Below are positions 18,481 through 27,805 of a DNA stretch of 27,805 nt, piece by piece. Under the pieces are notes generated by a model. The model worked only from the letters and a program-made list of their open reading frames with translations. It searched no databases and had not been told where the DNA came from. The stretch's first letter is position 1. Each line of letters starts with the position of its first letter. The translations under genes and the position numbers were made by a program. The DNA lies in contig NW_014577982.1 of assembly GCF_000485595.1 (NCBI RefSeq), forward strand, positions 36,773 through 64,577, in the 5' to 3' direction. This DNA comes from Priapulus caudatus. Its lineage: Eukaryota; Priapulida; Priapulimorpha; Priapulimorphida; Priapulidae.

Positions 18481-19255
18481 AGATAGTAGTGTAGCTATGT
18501 AGTGTTAGGCACGTTAAATGTAACTGTATGTATAATCGTAAGGTATAATACTAGTCTATATGTAACCAGCATGTATGCAATGTTCAATTATGGTAACTAT
18601 ATTGGGATAGGGTATGTTCAGTCATAATGTAATGCTATGATATTGTATGGATATTTAGTGTATGTCATTCGATATAACCGTGTAAGTATCTGTAGATTTA
18701 TGTCATGTCTATATGTAAATGTAATGATTATCGTATGAATGTATGTATGTTATTTGTAGTATCGTGAGGATTAGAGGTACTTATGTGAGGGTATCAATGA
18801 TAAGGAGTTGGTCACGTAATATGACGTATTATAAAATGTATTATGTTTGTATGTGATGTTTATGTATTGTGTCAGTGACAGTGACTATATGCTATGTACA
18901 TAGTACCTGGGTCATGTCACGCATGATGGTATAGACTATCGCTATTAAATCATGATAGACTGCGGAAAACCAAGGTGCATACTATGCCTTACTCGTGAGG
19001 ATTAAGCTAAATTGGGAGTGGATATGTCAGTCTGATGTCACAAGTTAGGTTAACGTTGAATGTGAATAGAATAGTATATTTGTAATGACAATACGCTCAC
19101 GTGAGTGCAATGTTACCAGGTAATAGTAAGTATCTTATCCAATAAGCATACCGTCTTACTGAAAGGTGTAAGTCAATGAAGAAGTCATTGGATGCTCATG
19201 GCACCATCGTATGGCTACTGTAGTTAATGGTATACATAGTATGATATAATAGAGA
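18480..19255. other. T/G-rich low-complexity stretch (tatgta-like words)
   Basis: The plus strand is dominated by gtatgta, tatgtaa and similar words without a stable period. No open frame or gene signal. It lies just left of the apparent turning point of the large inverted repeat. Confidence 0.7.
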
Positions 19256-20420
19256 AGCTACACCACTGCACAAGCCACAACAACAACAGATGCGTGAGTC
19301 ACCGAAAGAAGCAGGCACGACGCACAGAATACACATGACATCACATTACCAGTAGCACATACTATGTATCACATCCCAAACATTTTGCAGTTCGTTACAA
19401 CTACAAGTGGTCATCACATACAGGCTACCAAGCTACCAATAAATACAGTAGAACAATTATAGCCATGACGATTACATACATACAGGTAGTCTATCAATTA
19501 CACACATATACATTAGCGATAAGATTGCAGTAAGCGACTACACTAATAAATACACTATATACATATTAGACGTATTATGACATTAGCAATACATACCATA
19601 CATATGATTCATCATATGTATAATGAACTAACAAAGAGCATAATGCGAGCCTATATAAGGTTTTAGTCTAGAGAGTACACATAACATGTACATATCTATT
19701 ACATTAACATTACGAGAACATAGTCATTACATACATTTAGAAACACAAAGTCACAATATCGACATAAGCTATAATTGTACATTTACTATTAATATATAAC
19801 ACATCAACACATTTATGCACACTATACATGTATCAGTATATCATAACAATACATATGCAGTAGCATAACAATCGTACATTACAAAAGTTATACAATTCGC
19901 TAACGATCTAACAGTACCATGCAATTAGCAGGTAGCATATACATAACTGATCACCTATTAATCACTAATTCCAATTTATTATTACTATCTTAGCACAATT
20001 AAGCAATTCACACATACAGAGAAATTGCATGCGAGTATACAGCTACCTATGAGCGAGATACCCAACATAAATGTTACATCCAACATGACAGTACTCAACA
20101 CACATATGCGAATGATACACAATGTATTAGCACATCACATCACTACTATAGCAAAGCGATAGCTAAGTAACCACTATCACAACACACTTGCTGAGCAAGT
20201 AGACAACCTAAGCAGCGGATAACAATACAACCGCAACTACATAACATGAACATCAGAGGCGAGTAACACGAGTAGCATTGAAAATAACCGAGTAGACCGA
20301 CTCATCCACTTTATCAAATATCATTCCACAAGTTACCTATCACCTAAATACCCGATCAACCCAAGCTGAGCAACGCGCGAAATATTAACACTTAGACTCG
20401 TATCTTGAGCGAGTGCCTAG
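19256..20420. other. A/C-rich low-complexity stretch (tacata-like words)
   Basis: Base use switches abruptly at about 19255 from T/G-rich to A/C-rich (acatac, tacata, aacac). This is what an inverted copy of the preceding stretch would show. No gene is seen. Confidence 0.7.
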
Positions 20421-22560
20421 CGCAGGATAAATTTCGAGAGAAAAGTAGAAGGAGGCCTGAGCGATATCCACGGTGTATGCAATACTCTATTAGCAGGTAA
20501 TTGCCTGGTATTTTCTGAGGAATAAATAAACTAGTCCTGGCTAGGCGTGTGTCAGTACCTGTCGCGGGTACGCAAACCAGACTTTATCGTCACGAGCCGC
20601 AGCGTTGTACTGCTCAAATGGTTATACTAATCAAGCAACCACTGTCGCATTTGCGAATATTGATCACACTATTACCCACCTTGTGACTATCCTATAGCTT
20701 TTGTCTCTCTTTCTATACACACACATAATCGATATTTATAATTTTAACTGCACGTGGCACGTACGTCTGTAAACGTTCAGTGCCAGCTCATAGTAATAGC
20801 CGGTGTACCAGGATAGAGCTGCTGAGTGCCGTAGACTATGCTGTCGCGGACATAGTCACCTAAATCGAAACCCGCAGTTTGTGAGCAGCTCAGAGTAAAT
20901 CCAATGTATGACTACCAGAGATGGCGGCGTATCAGCATACTATAAACACACACAAACGAATGTTCTGCGGGTTCGAGGCGTCATACAAATGAGAGTTACG
21001 CGTGATTGAATAGGCTGAAGCATTGGCTCTTCTACGCTACACTCTTCGTCACTTGCCTGTTACCCTTGGGGCGCAGACATGCCCAATGTTCAAAACTGCA
21101 GCCACTACGTGTCTCTGAGAGCCATGGAAACCTCCTACACCATCATACACGAGTAAAACGTAAATCTCACAGATTAAAAGCGCCAATCGGTCACTTAAGT
21201 CATGCTTAATCTCCATATGATTATAATTTCACTCGAAATCACAGTTCGTTACATCAGTGGCCCGAAAGTATTAATATGTTCATAAAATTATATAATGAGT
21301 TTGATATCAACTTTATACGGTGAGCCACCGACACATTAAATTAACATATCACCTAACGATAAATTCTGAGGTGCATAATATACGATATAAAATAAAATGA
21401 AAGTCCGTCAGTTAAGAAATAGGATCGAGATCGAACATCACTTATCTTACCAAAGTGTACTGTTATGGTCAAAATAGAAGTTTGTTAGTCACAATGTCGT
21501 CTATTATTATGATAGTAAGGTTTGATAAAGTGGAACAAAACCGGCGAGACGCCCACTAATAAATCACACGACAGTGTATAGAACATACTTAAGTTTTTTG
21601 CCGCGTCCTCGTTTCCATCTGAAATATAATTCCCTTGTATTCGTATAATCATGAAACAGACTACATAATTTAAGATTAAATTAATAATAGTTAGAATTTC
21701 CTAGCTAACTATAAGGAACATCTATCGTTATTCATTGTGTTGAGATTCCTATAAACTGTATGACATCGAGAGATCATCTAAAATATGTATAATCGGCTTA
21801 CACACGAGTAATTTCTTCCTCCTGAAAGTCTGATTGCGCGAACACAGAACCGTAATGAAGTCATATATTCACAATGACCACTAGACAGAAGTTTATTTGC
21901 GGTCAGCTTCTGAGCACCATGCGTTTTAAGATGAGACCCACACAGAGCGCGAATATTATCACCTACACGAGGCATCGTTACAATTATTACATTGCAAGCT
22001 CAGCAGACACAGTTGAGCATAGCAGAGAGGCGAGCACAGAGAGTGGCGGATCATGAGAAGAATAAAACTTAGACATACAGTCCGCATACCAAGTGCCTGC
22101 GCCACGGAGTACAGCGCGTCATTAAACACGTACAATCATCTGGCATGCACTGAAGTGTGCTGTTGTTGGTGTAGGTGGTGGCGTGTGGTATTCTAGTTAG
22201 TGTAAGGTGTGCGCCGCTGACGTCCGCCGTAAATGTGCCGTGTCCAGTGACGCTATAGCAGCTGCGCGTGCAATAAGCCGAGTTGGACGAGGTCGACCGG
22301 AGGGGTATGGGCTGATCAGGAGATCCTTCTACCACACAAAGGCTTAAGTCATCTAATTCCCGGACCGTTACTACATAAACCTGCGAAGCGGAGCAATGTG
22401 CGTCTGCCGTACGTTTAAGTTCTGCGGAATTAAAGACGGTAAACCTTCCCCTGCTGAGATCACCGTCTAGCCACCAACAACTATTTGCAAGACAGAATAG
22501 GTAAGGCACTCATCCATACTCTATCGCAAGCCTTACAGTGCTGAATAGAGAGCTCCAACC
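20420..22560. other. Inner right arm; no gene supported
   Basis: This holds weak, collinear inverted echoes of 17.5-18.4 kb. Examples are atctgaaatataattccc at about 21618 against ctcaaatataatttcg reversed from about 17730, and gagtaatttcttcctcctga at about 21806 against the region near 17620. A 146-codon minus-strand frame (22069-22509) exists but has no homologue that I recognise. Confidence 0.5.
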
Positions 22561-23345
22561 TGTAAACTAATTAACGCAGGTAAAAAGCTACACAGTACCA
22601 CCACCACAATGCACTGCATGCGCTCTACCGCGTCCACTGCGCATCTACCCGTCTACATGTAACACCTACCTTCGCGTACACTCACTAGAAGCCATACCTG
22701 CCTCACAACTTACATTACGATTCACTAGGCAACATCTTAAACCTTTTCTCTTCACACCTCAACTTTTAGCTTTTAAAATTTCACCGTGCCACTGCGTTAC
22801 GCCTCCTCACTACATCCTCCTAGTGTCAAGTTCATTATACCTGACTCCACTCATCCATCAATCCTCTGCTCACGTCCTACACTATCTCCTCCTCACTATA
22901 TCCTCCTCCACATACGCATAACAAATCCTCATCTTTTCAATTCCCGCCCTTATTCAACCACACGCGCTTCATTCCCACTGATCCACTCCTAACTCTCGCA
23001 TGTCCGCAGAAAGTACATTTCATGCGCGCCTCTCCTCTTCTCTTTATCTAATCCTCAATACACGCCCTATAATCCTTCCGCCTTTCTTTCCTCATAACTA
23101 ACCTCAGCCACATCGCGGCATGCAGCATTGGAAACAATTAGAGAGCGCGACCATGTCTCTCTCGTATTGAAAAGGACCAACGAATCACTGTACTCTGCCA
23201 TGCGCACACCTGTTCCATCACATCTACTACTCGACTCACCCTTTTCGTACCCTCTCACAGACTGCGGGTCTAACAACACTTGCATTTGTTCTTCCTCGCG
23301 CGTCACTCACCTGCTCCCCTGCTTTCTAGACTAAAGACATTGAAC
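22560..23345. other. Pyrimidine-rich noise-like stretch
   Basis: Plus strand rich in cctcct, catcctcc and cactc words. It lies where the inverted copy of the GGA/GAG tract (16978-17300) is expected, but it is over twice as long and far less regular. No gene is seen. Confidence 0.6.
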
Positions 23346-24894
23346 TCGCCCTCGGGTTTCTCCATAACTTAGAATCCTATACTCCACTAATCTCTAGCGA
23401 ATGAATCAGCCGCATACAAGGTCCACACGTGAAATCTTAAAACACGCTAAATTTGTTGAAGAAAGTTTTATGTTCCTTAAAATGTATAAATTTATCAGCA
23501 TGCTGCCGGACGCTCAAAGTGTGTTAGCATGAATAGAGCGTATGCTCGTCTACTATGTCGCGGAGTACGGGTCCACGAGGTCGAGTCGTCATGTGGTGGC
23601 GTGATCGCCCGTGTAGTTCTTATACCACTATGCTTAATTTAGTTACAGCGTGCAGCTCTCTATTCAGCCTGAGGCTGCGTAGGTAAATGGATAGTGCTTA
23701 CCTATCTGTCTTGCAAATAGTGTCACTTCGGGCGAGTACTGTCAGTAATCACGGTACGATGGGAACTTCCCATCTTTAAATCTGACAGTAGCAACTTTAA
23801 CACCGTAACGTGCGTTGGCACAGTCTTACCAGTGCAACTTTCGCAAGGAACGACCTGCCGGCCTAACACACTGGAGAGCAATCGTCTCTTGTGAGAAAAG
23901 GTCGCTTGATACTGAATCACTGCGCCGCGCAATGCGATGCCTTACCCCATCTTTCCGCGGCGGTGTATTAGTGCAGACAATCAGTCATGTGGGAGCGCTA
24001 CAGGTTACATCTACTAGAACCCACCAGCTCCACCACAAGAAGTCACTAGCATAAACGTAACAAGGTGAGCGCTGTCTACCGGATGGTTTGGCCGCTACTC
24101 GCGAAAGGTAAGGCCGGCGCACTCGCCTACTCTGTTGTCACAGGAATTACGACGGATGTCTATATGATTTTAAGCGAGCTTGAAGAAACTTGTGTCCGCG
24201 TGAAATCTTCTCAGAAAATGAGCAGATGTGTTAAATCAAAATCAACTTGCGCTAATCAGTGCTAACAATTGCAGATATTCTTCTAAATACTTGATAATAT
24301 CAGATTACTAATCATAGGTTGCTATCAATTTATAAAAATCTGATCATTCTTAGCAACTATAAATTCCCTCTTCCAGTATTTCCGACCTTTTATTGTTGTA
24401 GAAGTATAAAATCATTGGATTCCATACGGTTACATCAATTGTATATAATGTATACTCTATGGGCATCACTTTCAGAATTGGAATTCAGTAGTCGTAGTAG
24501 CATATATGAATTGTGTTTTTATCATAAGTAAATATGATCACCAGAACAACATATACATGTATGTCCTTGTATGTATTATAGAGAGTTAATATAAATGGTA
24601 TAATGAATAAAAACCGTTTGAATATAAGGTTGGTAGAAACGTAGCACATTCCACGTTAAAAATATAGCATGAACACCAAAAAGTAGAATGTTCTTCAGTT
24701 CTAACGATTTGATATAGTTCGACGACTGAGAGAGAGGCACTTTATATAGGTCAATAGATGCCCAGTAATAATGACCACAATAAATAAGCAAACAAATTAC
24801 ACACCAAAACGTATACTGGAGAGAGAATAGACATATATATCGTACAGTCTGAGCGATGATCAGCACCTCAATCTCATTCATTGACTTTAATCAG

Positions 24895-25035
24895 AATCGG
24901 AGTATAAGTATACATCGACACTCGATATAGTATTAAGAGCTCTCATACACCAGCCGCATCCCTAAGACAGAACACTTAAGAGCCCTCAGCGGAGAGGTAT
25001 AGTTATCTCACCTCTACACCTGGAGAGTTAAATCT
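24895..25035 (+). pseudogene. Degraded inverted copy of the first DOMON exon (16255-16352)
   Basis: The acceptor region is recognisable (actttaatcagaatcgg against actttaacagaatcgc), followed by caccagccgcat and gagccctcagc, which echo caccagcgccat and ggccctcagc. Many inserted bases destroy the frame. Confidence 0.6.
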
Positions 25036-25312
25036 GTAGCTCTGGCATCGTCAGATAATGTTGGATACAGACTGAGGTCTTTATTTTATAGAAATATGCA
25101 GATTACATCTCACAAAACGATAACAAGACGAGAAAAGAAAAAGGGCTATGAAAACAGAGCGAACGGGATAATGCGAAACAGTGCAGCTGCATGGCAAAAA
25201 CGCGAGGGAGGACGGGAGAGAGAAGAGGCGGAACAGGAGGAAGGATGGAGACGGAAAGAGTGGGAGAATAGAGAGTCAGCTGAAAGAGAGCATGGGTGTG
25301 AGAGAGAAAGAG

Positions 25313-25314
25313 AG

Positions 25315-25360
<46 letters not shown>
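25313..25360. repeat. (GA)n microsatellite in the right arm
   Basis: A GA run of about 45 bp is the inverted counterpart of the CT-rich run at about 16035-16070. It is longer and purer than its partner. Confidence 0.9.
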
Positions 25361-25361
<1 letters not shown>

Positions 25362-25545
25362 AATAAAGTAAATGAGAGGGAGAGCGCAAAAGAGAGTGAG
25401 AGAGAAGGAATAGAGATAAGAAGTGAAAGAAAGACAGAAAGCAGAGAGAGAGGGAAGAAAAGAGAGTATACTAGCAACACTTATAGAACAAACTCCGACC
25501 ACCGTTATGTGACGTAGTTTTAACCCTTTCCCTTCGCTGCTACAG

Positions 25546-25690
25546 GACACTGCGGAGATAGAGATGTACATGACGGTAAAGAGTCAGAGCTGGGTCGCTG
25601 TGGGCAGTGGCGTCCGAAGGGTTTTGACTCATCCTGCAGGAACTTTCATTTCTTCCCGGAACTTCAAAGCTCTCAACCGCGAGCCAAGAG
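25546..25690 (+). pseudogene. Inverted copy of the DOMON 1 W-V-A-V-G-W exon (15706-15848), frameshifted
   Basis: This is nearly identical to the left exon, including acceptor gctacag and donor AGAG/GTAGG, but 145 bp rather than 143 bp. It has a two-base gain in the GGATGGCG region, a lost C in CTTTCCATT and a gained base in GCTCCAACC. The frame is lost after SQSWVAVG. Confidence 0.92.
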
Positions 25691-26173
25691 GTAGGATGGA
25701 GGCGGTGTTTCTGCGCTTGTTTACATAGTTGTTTTATGCGCTTGTTTACATCGTTGTTTACGCGCGACGTTTACATAGTTATTTACCGCTTGTTTACATC
25801 GTTGTTTTACATCGTTGTTTACGGCCGTTACGTCGTTACGGAATTGTTTACACGATTTACGATTTACGATTCGCAACGGAGACTTTTGAACAAATAAATA
25901 TCTGTTCATACAGTTGTTTAAATTGAGCATGGAAGAATATAATTTTATATATTACGATACCGTTTTAAACCCTTTCGTTTAAAAAGATTAAAAACCGATT
26001 TTATTTTTTTGATTGGATTATTCATCTTTTTCGGTATTATGCTGAATTTATAGAAATCAGAAGATGTCGTTTTCAAGAGATTAGTCATTAATGACTGCAA
26101 TTGTTGAGATTTTAATCAATAATCAGTTGATAATCATTAATTTAATACTGCGATGAAACACGTTTCATCTCAG

Positions 26174-26326
26174 GCAATGCGATGCGAGCAACCTCACAGA
26201 CCGGGCATCGGACTGTCCTTACCGGCAATGCGCCATCCACGGTATAGATTAGGGCGCTGAGGGGGCAGACGCGAGATAATCAACGTCGGCATTCTGATCG
26301 CCCAGTCGCATGCGATCAACATCCGC
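26174..26326 (+). pseudogene. Inverted copy of the DOMON 1 insertion exon (15095-15236), frameshifted
   Basis: Acceptor atctcag is kept; the body carries about ten or more single-base insertions and substitutions (gcaatgcgatgcgagcaacc against gcaagcgatcgacgaacc). The donor has lost one G (CCGCG/TGAGA). Confidence 0.85.
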
Positions 26327-26624
26327 GTGAGAGACGACAATAAATTATTATTGAATAATTAACTAATTAATAAACGAGACAACATTTTTGTTATCGAACT
26401 AAACTACCAACTGAACGTAATAAATAATCTAGATAAATAATAGATAGCACAGATACATATGATATAACATTTATTATTGAATAAATAAATGGATAGATAA
26501 AATCAATCAAATCATCAATCATCAAAACACACCAACCATCAATCATCAATCAACACAACAATTCAAATCAATGCAATCAATCAATTAATCAATATATAAA
26601 TAAATACATCTGTTTAGCGCGCAG

Positions 26625-26762
26625 ACTACTACTACTGCACCAACCACGGAGGCCTAAAGCGGCGGCGAACAACAATGACGACAAACCGACTAGAAGCGCT
26701 CGCAGAGCGGTAAATTGACTACGGGCTTCTACGCTGCCACGCCCATCACCGCAATCGGAGAA
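26625..26762 (+). pseudogene. Inverted copy of the Thr-rich DOMON 1 exon (14706-14829), frameshifted
   Basis: It begins actactactactgcaccaac like the real exon, then gathers insertions (cggaggcctaaagcggcg against cgacagcggcg). The donor GTAAGC is reduced to TAAGC. It could not be spliced or translated as the original is. Confidence 0.88.
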
Positions 26763-27805
26763 TAAGCAAGAAACTACTGTGTCAAACACACATGTCACAT
26801 TTTGCTGCCTTTACCGCTCCCCTGCCTACCTCATGATGCGCGTGTCAACCGTGTGTATAACACATGCATTAGTTTATCTCTACTTCCACGCTGCGGAGCC
26901 TCCCAGCCCCTCGCCGACATCAAGATGTAAGCAAGAGTACGTGGCATAACACATTATTATATTTCGTCCACCCCCGCCATTCTCTCCACCGGCGTCGAAA
27001 GGTCAGCAAAGACGTATACTGTGTATACACATGTCATTATGTTCGTCACTAAGCCTCCTGCCATTCCTCACCGGCGGTCGAAAGGTCAGCAAGGAGTTAA
27101 GCTGTGTATTAACACATGTAACTTATTTTAACTTCTAGCTTCCACGCTCAAGCTGCACGCTTAGTTTGCTAATCTTTTGCCTTTGGTCTTCTTTACGGCA
27201 GTTGCGTATCGTACGAACGAAGGCAAACTGTTTGCAATGAGCTTTCAACTTATTCCATCTCTTTTCTCTTCTGCACGTCTCACCGACGCCTCCTCTTCTC
27301 CTCACATGCAGTTTGCTGTGTTGTCGTAGAGCAAGCAAATTATCTATGGTTGGCTGACTTTCCACCCTTCCTGTTTTACTCTTCTCGACCCATCTTACCG
27401 ACTTTCTCTACCCTGCTTACATGCGAGTTGTGTATCGTGTAAACGCAAGCAAATTAATTTTTTGCTGACTTCCTAATCTCTTTATACTTCTGTGATGTAT
27501 ACACTTTTATCATATACGTCTGTTGCTCGTGTTTCTACCTATGTCAGGGCCAACCGAGCTGCCTCTGCCCCGTCAATTCTGCAGCACAAACACGTTGCAG
27601 GAGCTTTGTGATAAACCCGCGTTTTGAACGGTGAATAATTGCTAAGGGAACTTAAAACTAACAAGTCATGATTATATCAGCAACCAAACTAATCACTTCA
27701 CGTAACACATCTAATGCGATCCCAGCCACACACGTGTTGTCCGTCTACTACCCTATTGTAGCTTCCGGCCTCAATCGAGAATTCTCTGCCTGATGGACAA
27801 ACACT

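Larger units (their letters stand above)
13850..27805. repeat. Giant imperfect inverted repeat (arms ~13.9-19.25 kb and ~19.26-27.8 kb)
   Basis: Reading the right half on the opposite strand recovers, in order, the left-half exons, introns and microsatellites. Near-identical stretches pair 15838-15912 with 25483-25557. The Thr-rich exon pairs with 26625-26762, the EGF exon end with about 24083-24110 and the 18008-18022 word with 21066-21080. Coordinate sums of paired positions drift from about 41,600 at the outer end to 41,395, 40,840 and 39,088 nearer the centre. The right arm is thus longer than the left, by insertions. Differences fall in exons and introns alike. Confidence 0.88.

Noticed and set aside
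22069-22509. 146-codon minus-strand open frame in the right arm
   Set aside because: No recognisable domain, and it lies in the degraded inverted copy where the counterpart (about 17.3-17.5 kb) is an intron with a CA repeat. A frame of this length can arise by chance in about 9 kb of noisy sequence.
25146-25571. Apparent matching protein pair: the minus-strand frame here and the plus-strand frame at 15823-16236 begin with the same residues ([10 protein letters not shown])
   Set aside because: Looks like a conserved small gene, but both are antisense of the same DOMON exon and CT-rich intron, seen twice because of the inverted repeat. The remainder is Ser/Leu low complexity.
13850-27805. Long-terminal or terminal-inverted-repeat mobile element
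   Set aside because: The arms are gene sequence, including exons and introns, with no transposase, reverse transcriptase or target-site duplication visible; the fold-back explanation fits better.

Overview
The window is eukaryotic and almost certainly from an animal. It carries one large intron-rich gene on the minus strand, with GT-AG introns of roughly 120-1250 bp, many micro- and minisatellites and degenerate TTAGGG-type (CCCTAA) tracts. The protein is extracellular: two EGF-like modules, a DOMON domain split by a long Thr-rich insertion, a second DOMON domain, then at least fourteen Kazal-type (serine-protease-inhibitor/follistatin-like) modules. Species cannot be named from the sequence; a marine invertebrate is only my guess.

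Layout, in gene order (high to low coordinates). 17546-17609: tentative first visible exon. 16732-16947: EGF exon. 16352 down to 12770: first DOMON over six exons. 12410 down to 11423: second DOMON over two exons. 10758-10907: Kazal 1. 9027-10638: a giant exon encoding an acidic Glu-Pro/Gly-His repeat and then Kazal 2; its frame is broken at about 9330-9790. 8581 down to 4164: Kazals 3 to 10. 2314-3432: the rest of Kazal 10, Kazal 11, a mucin-like Thr/Pro stalk and most of Kazal 12. 820-1056 and 193-444: recently duplicated linker-plus-Kazal exons (13 and 14). The last donor at 193 shows that the gene runs off the left edge. All 23 proposed exons have compatible splice phases except the one with the damaged repeat. 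Together they encode about 2,100 residues, with neither the start nor the stop codon in the window.

From about 18.5 kb onward no independent gene is supported. The right half (about 19.3-27.8 kb) is a degraded inverted copy of the left part (about 13.9-19.2 kb). Exons, introns and even the microsatellites recur in reverse order and opposite orientation, riddled with indels. The match is best at about 25.2-26.3 kb and fades both ways. This is either an old palindromic duplication or, more likely, a fold-back read/assembly artefact. It also means the true 5' end of the gene is missing from this contig.

The most interesting biological pattern is that at least five introns contain tandem repeats whose unit spans the upstream exon's 5' splice site, so each has spare or decoy copies of its own donor. 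Other points are the strikingly varied Kazal P1 residues (K, N, Q, E, E, K, L, R, R, S, T, R, H, Y) and the DOMON-plus-poly-Kazal architecture, which I do not recognise as a named protein.
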